NCBI GenBank assembly: GCA_029009095.1
Contig: JAQXJT010000008.1
Location: 1 to 55,867 of the forward strand
DNA length: 55,867 bases
Reading direction: 5' to 3'
Source: a bacterium
Lineage (GTDB): Bacteria > Bacillota > Clostridia > Oscillospirales > Oscillospiraceae
A program made the position numbers and the translations under genes. Of the stretch, positions 34,368-42,269 are shown piece after piece; within the stretch, counting starts at the first letter, position 1; each line of letters starts with the position of its first letter. The notes beneath the pieces are model-generated. The model searched no databases. It saw only the letters and a list, made by a program, of their open reading frames with translations, and was not told where the DNA came from.

Positions 34368-35426
34368 ATGTTTCTGCGTATCCCTTTCACTGAGAGCGAA
34401 ACTGTAGCCTACGATTCCCGACCCGGTCGGTTTGGCGGCCCTCCTACCCCCATTATGAACACCCCTGTAACGCCCCGGCGCAATCTGGAAGCGCTGTTCT
34501 GGGATAAGCACCCCTACTGGATGCCCGGCAGCTCCGACGCGGCCTTCCTGATGGCCTGCTGGAACGAGCACATGGGCCGGGGCGGCCCGGACGGTCTGGT
34601 GGACGATCTGGGCATCGAGTGGGTCTACGAGGCCACCGCAGGCGGCTCCATCGTCCACCCGGAGAAGCCCCAGCTGCTCGAGGATGTGAACGACTGGAAA
34701 GAGAAGGTACATATTCCCGACCCCAGCACCTGGGACTGGGCCGCCGCCGCGGAAAGCACCAAGGTGGACGCCCGCTTCGCTCTGGAGGTGTCTTTCACCA
34801 ACGGCTTCTGGTTTGAACGCATGATCTCCATGATGGGCTTCGTCAACGCCGCCATGGCGCTGCTGGACGAGGAGCAGACCGACGCCATCAAGGAGATGTT
34901 CCAGGCTTTCACCGACTTCGGCTGCCGGTGCATCGACCTGGTATGCGAATACTTCCCCATGGTGGACATCATCAACATCCATGACGACTGGGGCTCCCAG
35001 CAGTCCACCTTCTTCTCCGAGGAGATCGCCCGGGAGCTGTTCCTGCCCTACATGAAGCAGTTGACCGACCACATCCACTCCAAGGGCCGCGTGGCCTCCC
35101 TCCACTCCTGCGGCCACAACGACGCCCGGGTGCAGGTGTTCATCGACGCCGGTTTCGACGAGTGGCAGCCCCAGGACATGAACGACATCAAGTGGCTCTA
35201 CGAGAACTACGGCGACAAGATCGTACTGGGCGTCTTCCCCGAGCGGACCGATCTGGCCCAGCTCAGCGAGGAGGAGCAGCGGGAGGAGGCCCGGAAATTC
35301 GTGGACTTCTACTGCAAGCCCGGCAAGCCCGCCATGATGGGCGTGGTGGCCAGCCGCCGCGGTACCCCCGCCTTCCTGGACGAGGTCTACCGCTATTCCC
35401 GCAAGCTCTATCTGGAGCAGGAATGA
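34368..35426 (+). CDS. URO-D-family protein (putative corrinoid-type methyltransferase), paralogue 2
   Basis: 352 residues, same architecture and SLHSCGHND site as its upstream copy. I count about 42 differences. Most fall in residues 13-68 and 305-352, while residues 70-300 are almost identical, and long stretches match at base level (for example 33541-33660 against 34831-34950). This suggests gene conversion with separate selection on the ends, which may shape the substrate pocket. AATGAGGAGG precedes the ATG. Monocistronic, next to a divergently placed WYL regulator. Confidence 0.8.
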   Translation: MFLRIPFTESETVAYDSRPGRFGGPPTPIMNTPVTPRRNLEALFWDKHPYWMPGSSDAAFLMACWNEHMGRGGPDGLVDDLGIEWVYEATAGGSIVHPEKPQLLEDVNDWKEKVHIPDPSTWDWAAAAESTKVDARFALEVSFTNGFWFERMISMMGFVNAAMALLDEEQTDAIKEMFQAFTDFGCRCIDLVCEYFPMVDIINIHDDWGSQQSTFFSEEIARELFLPYMKQLTDHIHSKGRVASLHSCGHNDARVQVFIDAGFDEWQPQDMNDIKWLYENYGDKIVLGVFPERTDLAQLSEEEQREEARKFVDFYCKPGKPAMMGVVASRRGTPAFLDEVYRYSRKLYLEQE

Positions 35427-35440
35427 CCCGCACCACAACG

Positions 35441-35470
35441 AACCCCCGGCCATCCGGCCGGGGGTTATTT
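35441..35470 (+). terminator. Terminator of URO-D paralogue 2
   Basis: AACCCCCGGCC, loop ATCC, GGCCGGGGGTT, then ATTTC. Confidence 0.85.
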
Positions 35471-35493
35471 CATGACAGCTGCGCGCCGATCCA

Positions 35494-36480
35494 TCATTCG
35501 TATTGTCCCGAGACCTCCGCCAGACGCGCCCGGTAGGCCTCTCTCACGCTCTCCGGGCCGACTACCTCCACGCCCCTGCCCAGTCCGAAAAGCCAGCCGA
35601 AAAACTTCGGGCTGATCTGCACGGGCACTGTAATGCTGAACTGCTCCTCATTCTCGATATAGAACGGCACATCCCAGCCAAACCGATCCAGAACCACCTC
35701 CGTCATGGCGATGTCAAAGCGCAGCGTCACCATCTGCTCCTCTTCCGGGAACATCTCAAACACCCGCTTGGCATAATCGGAGATATTGACAGCCGCAAAG
35801 GCCTCGTGTCCCTCCCGGGGCTCGTCCACCAGCTCCAGCGCGCTCATGCGGTCCACCCGGTAGCGGTGAAAGCTCTCCGTCTCGCTGTCCCAGGCCAGCA
35901 GGTAGTAGCGGTCCTCGTCACAGAGCAGGGTGAAGGGACTCACCCGGTAAAAACGCCCGTTGCGGCAGTAGATCCGCTCCTTGTTGGGATAGTAATGATA
36001 AAAGCGGAAGCTGACCTTACAGTCCCGGTCCATGGCCCGGGCCAGCTTATCCACGCTGTAGTAAGCGTTCTCGTCGCGGCTCTTGACCCGGTTGCGCACG
36101 CACACCAGCTCCTTCAGGCTCTGGGTCTGGTGTTCGCTGAGCAAGCATCCTAGTTTGCACAGCATGGTCTCGGTCTTCTTGGGGGAGATGAACTTGCTGG
36201 ACTGCACACAGTCCATCAGCACCCGCAGCTCCGGCATCTCGAAGAGCCGTCTCCCCACATAGTACCCCGTGGTTTTGCCCCGCACCTGTATGATATCCGT
36301 GCCGTATGTACGCAGGGCCTCCAGATCGTCGTAAATGCTCTTACGCTCCGCCATAATGTCGTACTGGCGGAGCTCCTCGATCATTTCCTGCACGCTCATG
36401 GGGTGATTTTCATCCGTTTTTTCATGGAGGATCTTGTACAGATACAAAATTTTCAGTTTTTGTCTGGATGTACGGGCCAC
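35494..36480 (-). CDS. WYL-domain transcriptional regulator with N-terminal winged HTH
   Basis: 328 residues. The N-terminal HTH (about 8-65: KILYLYKILHEKTDENHPMSV, then IMAERKSIYDDLEALRTYG) is DeoR-like. The WYL-type domain follows, with FRFYHYYPNKERIYC, YRVSPFTLLCDEDRYYLLAW, FHRYRVDRM, and a WCX-like C-terminal extension (VTLRFDIAMTEVVLDRF). Such proteins sense ligands or nucleic acids and control neighbours. Its closest candidates are the URO-D genes and itself. The GTG at 36480 is chosen because GAGGGGG is eight bases upstream; a longer frame from 36576 runs through a palindromic operator. Confidence 0.88.
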   Translation of the reverse strand: MARTSRQKLKILYLYKILHEKTDENHPMSVQEMIEELRQYDIMAERKSIYDDLEALRTYGTDIIQVRGKTTGYYVGRRLFEMPELRVLMDCVQSSKFISPKKTETMLCKLGCLLSEHQTQSLKELVCVRNRVKSRDENAYYSVDKLARAMDRDCKVSFRFYHYYPNKERIYCRNGRFYRVSPFTLLCDEDRYYLLAWDSETESFHRYRVDRMSALELVDEPREGHEAFAAVNISDYAKRVFEMFPEEEQMVTLRFDIAMTEVVLDRFGWDVPFYIENEEQFSITVPVQISPKFFGWLFGLGRGVEVVGPESVREAYRARLAEVSGQYE

Positions 36481-36517
36481 ACTACCGCCCCCTCGCCTTT
36501 GAATATAGCACATATAG

Positions 36518-36535
36518 TGTCCTATATACAGGACA
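36518..36535. promoter_or_regulatory. Palindromic operator upstream of the WYL regulator
   Basis: TGTCCT-ATATAC-AGGACA, perfect 6-base arms, 38 bases before the start and inside the AT-rich promoter region. Likely an autoregulatory site; a clear -35/-10 pair was not resolved. Confidence 0.55.
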
Positions 36536-36664
36536 GTGCACAATTTTCCTCCAAAATATACCAAAAAACAGCACAATTTGCACCGTACTCCGCAAATAAC
36601 AGACCATTTAACGGGAGGAGTGGCCGAAAACCACCCCTCTCCGTGTCCAAATCCTCCGCCGCGC

Positions 36665-37108
36665 CTATGCCTTTCCCAACAGCAGCAGTACCAGCCCGTA
36701 CACCACGCTGGCGCTGACCCCGCAGACGATGACGGGCCCGGCGATCACGAACATTCTCGCGCAGGTGCCGGTGATGATGCCCTCCCGCCGGAACTCCAGC
36801 GCCGGGGAGGCCACCGCGTTGGAGAAGCCCGTGATGGGCACCAGCGTCCCGGCCCCGGCGAAGCGGGCGATGTCGTCGTAAATGCCGATGGCAGTCAGGG
36901 CGGAGCCCAGAAACACCAGCGTCACGCTCACCGCCGTGGAGGCGTCCTCCTTCCCCAACCCCATGTTGGTGAAGAACACGTTCAGCCCCTGTCCCAGGCA
37001 GCAGATCAGCCCGCCCACCAGAAAGGCGAAGAGCAGATCCTTCCCCAGCGGCGAGGGGGCCTGCTTCTTTTTGATATACTCGTTATATTCCGCTTTGGTC
37101 ATTTTCAT
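36665..37108 (-). CDS. spoVAC: Stage V sporulation protein AC
   Basis: 147 residues. SpoVA channel component for dipicolinic acid movement across the spore inner membrane. The start MKMTKAEYNEYIKKKQAPSP is the family's soluble head, then LLFAFLVGGLICCLGQGL, VFLGSALTAIGIYDDIARFAGAGTLVPITGFSNAVASPALEFRREG and a last membrane helix. The ATG at 37108 has GAGAGG eight bases upstream. Normally followed by spoVAD and spoVAE; here no other spoVA gene is adjacent, so those must be elsewhere or absent. Confidence 0.93.
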   Translation of the reverse strand: MKMTKAEYNEYIKKKQAPSPLGKDLLFAFLVGGLICCLGQGLNVFFTNMGLGKEDASTAVSVTLVFLGSALTAIGIYDDIARFAGAGTLVPITGFSNAVASPALEFRREGIITGTCARMFVIAGPVIVCGVSASVVYGLVLLLLGKA

Positions 37109-37167
37109 GGCTATCACCTCTCCATGGCAGTATGCCGGAAGATAGCGCCGTTTATCCGCGGCAAAAC

Positions 37168-37202
37168 GAAAAAATCCCTCCCCGGCGGGAGGGATTTTTC
37201 CT
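37168..37202 (-). terminator. Terminator of the sortase gene
   Basis: AAAAAATCCCTCCC, loop CGGC, GGGAGGGATTTTT; T/A runs on both sides. Confidence 0.85.
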
Positions 37203-37212
37203 GTACGGAAGT

Positions 37213-38028
37213 TTATTCTTCGATCTTTTCCATGGCGCCGATGACGGCGTAGCGCATATCCGTCCGGACATTGGAGCAGGTGGAGAGCATGAGCACCCGT
37301 TCCACGCTCTCCGGGTCGATGTCGGAGCGGAAGGAGGAGGCAGCCACGGCGTCCTTCAGGAAGGACCGGAAGTGCTCCTCGTTGTCTCCGAAGCCGCCGT
37401 AGGCCTCCTCAACGCCGTAGAGGAAGACCCCCGCCATGAGCCGCACCTTGTAGGTGCCGCCGGGGGTAATGAGCCACATCACCGGGTGTTCCTCATAAAA
37501 TTCCTGGCGCTGGTACTTCTCCAGCACGGCGAACACGCTGCCGTTTTGCATATTATGCCCATAAATGGTACTGCAATAACCGGAGAAATCCCCCCGGCAG
37601 CGGTAGTCCATAAAGGGCCAGCCGAAGTCGCTGCGCTGCTTATCGAAGTTCCAGCCCATATAGGTGCTGTTGTTGTCGCTCTGGGTGACGGCGAAGTCGA
37701 TGGGGGTATCCTCGCAGTAGAGCCACGCCACCGTGTCGCCGTTCCGCTCCAGCAGCGCCTCCATATTGACAAGGATGGGCGCCCGCTCCCGGGGCGGCTC
37801 CGTCTCCTCCCCCGTCTCCTCCACTCCGGCGCCGGGGGTGGGCTCCGCCGTGGGCGGCGGGGTGCTCACCATCTCCTCCGCCAGATCGCTGAAGCCCTTA
37901 TCGTTTTTATAATAGTCGATGAGCATACTCCCCAGCTTCCAGCCGGAGAAGAGGAACACGCACAGGAGCAGCCCGATGAGCGCCCGGCGCGCCGCGGCGC
38001 GGATATCCCGGTCTTTCCTTCCGTCCAT
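37213..38028 (-). CDS. srtB: Class B sortase
   Basis: 271 residues. Membrane-anchored transpeptidase joining secreted proteins to peptidoglycan. An N-terminal membrane segment (IGLLLCVFLFSGWKLGSML) precedes a Pro/Glu-rich stalk and the sortase domain. The catalytic His is in STIYGHNM, Cys in LMLSTC and Arg in TDMRYAVIG. The YMGWNFDKQR block is typical of class B. No substrate with a sorting signal is encoded nearby. It starts three bases after the FAD protein's stop, so the two are probably co-transcribed. Confidence 0.93.
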   Translation of the reverse strand: MDGRKDRDIRAAARRALIGLLLCVFLFSGWKLGSMLIDYYKNDKGFSDLAEEMVSTPPPTAEPTPGAGVEETGEETEPPRERAPILVNMEALLERNGDTVAWLYCEDTPIDFAVTQSDNNSTYMGWNFDKQRSDFGWPFMDYRCRGDFSGYCSTIYGHNMQNGSVFAVLEKYQRQEFYEEHPVMWLITPGGTYKVRLMAGVFLYGVEEAYGGFGDNEEHFRSFLKDAVAASSFRSDIDPESVERVLMLSTCSNVRTDMRYAVIGAMEKIEE

Positions 38029-38031
38029 ACC

Positions 38032-39435
38032 TTACTGTTCCCGCGTCAGCTCCCGCGCCATGAGCACGCCCATGACCGAGGACATCATCAATCCTCTCGT
38101 CCAGCCGGAGGAGTCGCCCAGGCAGTGGAGGTTGGCGATGTTGGTGGTAAAGTGCTCGTCCATGCGGATTCGGTTGGAGTAGAACTTCAGGTCGGGGGAG
38201 TAGAGCAGCGTCTCGTAGGCGGCGAAGCCCGGCACCACCATATCCACGGCCTTGATGAAGTTGAGGATGTTCAGCATGGCCCGGTAGGGCATGGCGGCGG
38301 TGATGTCCCCGGCCACCGCGTCGGGCAGCGTGGGGCGCACATTGGAGCGGGCCAGCTCCTTGTCCCAGGTACGCTTGCCGTTGAGGATATCGCCGAAGCG
38401 CTGCACCAGGATCTGCCCGTTGCCCAGCATATTGGTCAGCTCGCCCACCTTCTGGGCGTAGGCGATGGGCTGGTTGAAGGGGACGGAGAAGTTATGGGAG
38501 CAGAGGATGGCCAGGTTGGTGTTCTCGCTCTTCTTCTCCTTGAAGGAGTGCCCGTTGACCACGGCCAGACCGTCGTCGTAGTTCTCCTGAGCCACGAAGC
38601 CGCCGGGGTTCTGGCAGAAGGTACGCACCTTGTTGCGGAAGGGTTCGGGATAGCCGATGAGCTTGGATTCATAGAGTACCTCGTTGACGGTCTCCATGAC
38701 CTCGTTGCGCACCTCCACCCGCACGCCGATGTCCACGGTACCGGGCTGGTGGGCGATGCCGTGCTCGGCGCAGAGCTTCTCCAGCCAGTCCGCGCCCCGG
38801 CGGCCGGTGGCCACCACGGTGTGATCGGCGCGGATCTCAAATTCCCGATCCCTGTTCCGCACCACCGCGCCCAGGCACCGCTCCCCATCGAGAATCAGAT
38901 CCACGCACTCATGGCGGAAGAGGATCTCCACCCCGTTTTCGATGAGCCACTGCTCGATGCCGTAATAGATGTTCTGGGCCTTCTCGGTGCCCATGTGGCG
39001 GATGGGGCAGTCCACCAGCTTCAGTCCCGCCTGGATGGCCCGGAGGCGGATATCCCGCACCTTCTCCGGGTCGGAGACGCCCTCGATGTGGGTGTCCGCG
39101 CCGAACTCCAGGTAGATCCTGTCCGCGTAGGCAATGGTGTCCTGCACCAGATTTTCGCCCACCAGCTGCGGCAGATCGCCGCCCACCTCGTAGGAGAGGG
39201 AGAGCTTGCCGTCGGAAAAAGCGCCGGCTCCGGAGAAACCGGTGGTGATGTGGCAGTTGGGCTGGCAGTTCATGCACTTGCCGGTCTTCGCCTTGGGGCA
39301 GCTGCGCGTCTCCACGCTGTTGCCCTTTTCGCAGAGGGTGATGGGACCCGTAAAGCCCCGGCGGCGCAGCTCCAGCGCGGTGAAGATCCCCGCGGGGCCC
39401 GCGCCCACGATCAATACGGTTTCCTTGTTGTTCAT
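38032..39435 (-). CDS. FAD-dependent dehydrogenase (COG2509-like)
   Basis: 467 residues. N-terminal FAD-binding fold VLIVGAGPAGIFTALELRRRG, then a cysteine cluster CPKAKTGKCMNCQPNC near residues 46-61, which could bind an Fe-S cluster or zinc, followed by GFSGAGAFSDGKLSLS. A second nucleotide-binding stretch (VVATGRRGADWLE) and the FAD-closing LHCLGDSSGWTRGLMMSSV complete the fold. Known in Firmicutes as uncharacterised flavoproteins; the substrate is unknown. ATG with AGGAAC upstream. Confidence 0.87.
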   Translation of the reverse strand: MNNKETVLIVGAGPAGIFTALELRRRGFTGPITLCEKGNSVETRSCPKAKTGKCMNCQPNCHITTGFSGAGAFSDGKLSLSYEVGGDLPQLVGENLVQDTIAYADRIYLEFGADTHIEGVSDPEKVRDIRLRAIQAGLKLVDCPIRHMGTEKAQNIYYGIEQWLIENGVEILFRHECVDLILDGERCLGAVVRNRDREFEIRADHTVVATGRRGADWLEKLCAEHGIAHQPGTVDIGVRVEVRNEVMETVNEVLYESKLIGYPEPFRNKVRTFCQNPGGFVAQENYDDGLAVVNGHSFKEKKSENTNLAILCSHNFSVPFNQPIAYAQKVGELTNMLGNGQILVQRFGDILNGKRTWDKELARSNVRPTLPDAVAGDITAAMPYRAMLNILNFIKAVDMVVPGFAAYETLLYSPDLKFYSNRIRMDEHFTTNIANLHCLGDSSGWTRGLMMSSVMGVLMARELTREQ

Positions 39436-39466
39436 ATTTATGTTCCTGTTCCTTTCGCCGTATCTT

Positions 39467-39874
39467 TTACGGCTCGACCTTCACATTGTCGATGCCGTTC
39501 TTCTCAAATTCCTCGTAGTATTCGTCGATGCGCCGGGCCAGCTCCTCGGTGTCGCTCTGGGGCAGCAGCTCGGCGTCCATGTCCCGCCGGGCCAGCTCCT
39601 CGGCCAGTATGTCGTAGAAAACGGCGTCCTCGTAGTCGGCGATGGCCTCGTGGATGCCCCCCTCCTCAAAGGCCCGGGAGGGGTAACTGTGCCCCCGCCA
39701 GCGCTGCACCAGCGTGCGCATACCGTGTTCGGGACAGAGGGAGAAGAGCTTCTCCTCCAGCAGATCGTAGTCCTCAAAGCGGTCGTCATCCCGGCAGGAG
39801 TTGAGGACCCAGTTGCCGATGTACACCATATCCAGCAGACGGCGAAACTCCTTTTCCGTCAGTTCGACGTTCAT
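39467..39874 (-). CDS. Conserved-looking acidic protein of unknown function
   Basis: 135 residues, soluble, mainly helical and strongly acidic (DDDRFEDYDLLEEKLF, then FYDILAEELARRDMDAEL, then EELARRIDEYYEEFEKNGI). No motif recognised. The ATG at 39874 has GCAGGTGA upstream and an extended -10 (TGCTATAAT) at about 39898. It is 31 bases before the FAD protein and probably heads that transcript. Confidence 0.75.
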   Translation of the reverse strand: MNVELTEKEFRRLLDMVYIGNWVLNSCRDDDRFEDYDLLEEKLFSLCPEHGMRTLVQRWRGHSYPSRAFEEGGIHEAIADYEDAVFYDILAEELARRDMDAELLPQSDTEELARRIDEYYEEFEKNGIDNVKVEP

Positions 39875-39938
39875 ACAATCACCTGCCTTCCTCTTTCATT
39901 ATAGCACATTCCACCGGGATTTCCACAGAAATTTTTCC

Positions 39939-39967
39939 TTGTAATATGGGCGCTTTTGCGCTATAAT
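39939..39967 (+). promoter_or_regulatory. Promoter of ywiB-like gene and argS
   Basis: TTGTAA, 17-base spacer, TATAAT, 39 bases before 40006. No T-box was seen in this short leader. Confidence 0.7.
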
Positions 39968-40005
39968 CCTGTGTTGCAAACCATGTTCATCCGAGGTGAA
40001 ACGCT

Positions 40006-40464
40006 ATGATCATGAAGGACGTGCTCATCTCCATCACCGGCGTACAGCAGACCCCCGGAGGCCCCAGCGCGCTGGAACTGGTCACGCCGGGGCGGTACGG
40101 CCAGGAGCGGGACAGCATCTGCCTCACCTACGAGGAGACGGAGCTGTGCGGCATGGCCGGGACCACCACCACCTTTCACATATCCCCCCGGCGGGTGGAG
40201 CTGAAGAGAGAGGGCACGCTCAACGCGGAGATGATCTTTGAAGAGGGCGAGAAGCACTACTTTCTCTACGAGACCCCGGCAGGCAGCATCGCCATGGGGC
40301 TGAACACCAACCGCATCCAGTGCCGTCTGGGCCGCCACGGGGGCTACATGGAGATCGACTACACCATCGACGCCAACGAGGCAGTGGTGGGGCGCAACCG
40401 CTTCCACATCTTCGTGGAGGAACCGAAAGAAAGTCATATAGGAGATATATCATGGCCAATCTGA
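40006..40464 (+). CDS. DUF1934 (YwiB-like) beta-barrel protein
   Basis: 152 residues. Alternating beta-rich sequence: DVLISITGVQQTPGG, ICLTYEETELCGMAGTTTTFHI, VELKREGTLNAEMIFEEG, and YMEIDYTIDANEAVVGRN. This is the lipocalin-like DUF1934 fold. Its function is not known, but it is next to argS in Bacillus (ywiB-argS) as here. GAGGTG precedes the ATG; an ATG at 40012 is possible. The 3' end overlaps argS by 13 bases. Confidence 0.88.
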   Translation: MIMKDVLISITGVQQTPGGPSALELVTPGRYGQERDSICLTYEETELCGMAGTTTTFHISPRRVELKREGTLNAEMIFEEGEKHYFLYETPAGSIAMGLNTNRIQCRLGRHGGYMEIDYTIDANEAVVGRNRFHIFVEEPKESHIGDISWPI

Positions 40465-42209
40465 TCGAGAACGCAAAGCGGGAGATCGACTCCCTGCTGC
40501 AAAACGCCTGCGCCGCGGCCGCCGCGGCCGGAGAGTTGCCCGGGGACGCCGTACTGCACGGAAGCGTGGAGATCCCCAAGGAGCGCAGCAACGGCGACTA
40601 CGCCGCCAACCACGCCATGGCCGGCGCCAAGGCGCTGCACCTGCCCCCCCGGAAGATCGCCGAGACTCTGGTGGCCCATCTGGCGCTGGAGGAGAGCAGC
40701 TTCTCCTCCGTGGAGATCGCCGGGCCGGGCTTTTTGAACTTCCGTCTCGCCCCCCGGTGGTACGGGGAAGTGCTCTCCGCCGTGGAGCGGGAGGGCATGG
40801 ATTACGGACGCAGCGAGGAGCGCAGCGGCGAGAAGGTCATGGTGGAGTTCGTCTCCGCCAACCCCACCGGCCCCATGACCATCGGCAACGCCCGGGGCGG
40901 CGTGCTGGGCGACACCCTTGCCACGCTGCTGGACATGGCCGGGTGCGATGTGTACCGGGAGTTCTATGTGAACGACGCGGGCAACCAGGTGGACAAGTTC
41001 GGGCGCAGCATCGACGGGCGCTACCGTGAGCTGCTCTCCTGGGACGGGGACTACGATTCCTACATGACCGCCTGGCGGGCTCTCCGTGACAAGGAGCATC
41101 CCGAGGACTTCCCCGACTTCCCCGACGACGCCTACCACGGGGTGGACATCATCGAGCTGACGAAGGAATTGATCGACCGGGACGGGGACAAATACCTCGC
41201 TATGACCGAGGAGGAGCGGCGGGCGGCTTTCATCGCCTACGGCCTGCCCAAGAACATCGATCTGATGCATCAGCATCTTGACCGCTACGGCATCCACTTT
41301 GACAACTGGTTCCTGGAGAGTTCCCTCCATGAGAGCGGCTATGTGAAGGAGACCGTGGATCTCCTCACCGCCCACGGCCACACCTACGAAAAGGACGGGG
41401 CCGTCTGGCTCCGCAACACCGCTTTCGGCGCGGAGAAGGACGAGGTGCTCCGCCGCTCCAACGGCTTCTACACCTACTACGCCGTGGACATCGCCTACCA
41501 CCGCAACAAATTCATCGAGCGGCATTTCGACCGGGTCATCGACGTCTGGGGCGCCGACCACCACGGTCACGCCATCCGCTTCGGCAAGACCATGACCGCC
41601 CCCGAGCTGGGTCTGGAGGGGCGGAAGCTGGACTTCCTCATCATGCAGATGGTGCGCCTCACCCGCAACGGCGAGACCGTGAAGGTCTCCAAGCGTTCCG
41701 GCAAGGCCCTCACCCTCAACGATCTGCTGGATGAGATCGGCGTGGACGCCTGCCGCTTCTTCTTCAACGCCAAGCCCGACACCCATCTGGAGTTCGATCT
41801 GGATCTGGCCATCCGGCAGGACAGCGAGAACCCCGTGTACTACTGCCAGTACGCCCACGCCCGCATCTGCTCCCTCCTCGCGGCCATGGCCGCAGAGGGC
41901 TGCGCCGTGCCCCCTGTGGCGGACATCGACGCCGCCCTCCTCTCCACCGAGCAGGAGATCGAGCTGATCCGCCAGCTCTCCGCCCTCCCCGAGGAGGCGC
42001 GTCTGGCCGCCCGGGACTACGACCCCAGCCGCATCAACCGCTATGTGATCGAGCTGGCCGCCCGTTTCCACAAGTTCTACAACGCCTGCCGCATCCGGGA
42101 GGCGGAGGAGGCTGTGAAGAAGGCCCGTCTGGCCCTCTGCGCCGCCGTCCGTACCGCTCTGGCCGTGTCGCTGAAGATCATCGGCGTGGCCGCCCCGGAA
42201 AAAATGTGA
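40452..42209 (+). CDS. argS: Arginyl-tRNA synthetase
   Basis: 585 residues. Class Ia enzyme charging tRNA-Arg. The N-terminal Add-1 domain (1-110) is followed by the catalytic Rossmann fold with the HIGH-like NPTGPMTIGNARGG and VNDAGNQVDKFGRS. KMSKS-type VSKRSGKALTLNDLLDEIG and the C-terminal DALR anticodon-binding helices (FHKFYNACRI) follow. The HIGH motif reads TIGN instead of HVGH/HIGH, a substitution worth noting although the surrounding fold is intact. The ATG at 40452 has AGGAG eight bases upstream. Confidence 0.96.
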   Translation: MANLIENAKREIDSLLQNACAAAAAAGELPGDAVLHGSVEIPKERSNGDYAANHAMAGAKALHLPPRKIAETLVAHLALEESSFSSVEIAGPGFLNFRLAPRWYGEVLSAVEREGMDYGRSEERSGEKVMVEFVSANPTGPMTIGNARGGVLGDTLATLLDMAGCDVYREFYVNDAGNQVDKFGRSIDGRYRELLSWDGDYDSYMTAWRALRDKEHPEDFPDFPDDAYHGVDIIELTKELIDRDGDKYLAMTEEERRAAFIAYGLPKNIDLMHQHLDRYGIHFDNWFLESSLHESGYVKETVDLLTAHGHTYEKDGAVWLRNTAFGAEKDEVLRRSNGFYTYYAVDIAYHRNKFIERHFDRVIDVWGADHHGHAIRFGKTMTAPELGLEGRKLDFLIMQMVRLTRNGETVKVSKRSGKALTLNDLLDEIGVDACRFFFNAKPDTHLEFDLDLAIRQDSENPVYYCQYAHARICSLLAAMAAEGCAVPPVADIDAALLSTEQEIELIRQLSALPEEARLAARDYDPSRINRYVIELAARFHKFYNACRIREAEEAVKKARLALCAAVRTALAVSLKIIGVAAPEKM

Positions 42210-42216
42210 ACCGGCC

Positions 42217-42250
42217 CTCCCCCCGCCCCTGCGGACGGGGGGAGTTTTCC
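42217..42250 (+). terminator. Terminator of argS
   Basis: CTCCCCCCG / CGGGGGGAG, 10-base loop, then TTTTCC, eight bases after the stop. Confidence 0.75.
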
Positions 42251-42269
42251 CAACAGAGAGGAGCCGAAC

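Noticed and set aside
33079-35426. Annotating the paired URO-D proteins as uroporphyrinogen decarboxylase (hemE)
   Set aside because: The conserved N-terminal Arg motif of HemE is absent and no heme genes are near. The HSCG site favours methyltransferase-like members.
37132-39804. Plus-strand frame of about 890 codons opposite srtB and the FAD protein
   Set aside because: Same shadow behaviour; all recognisable motifs are on the minus strand.
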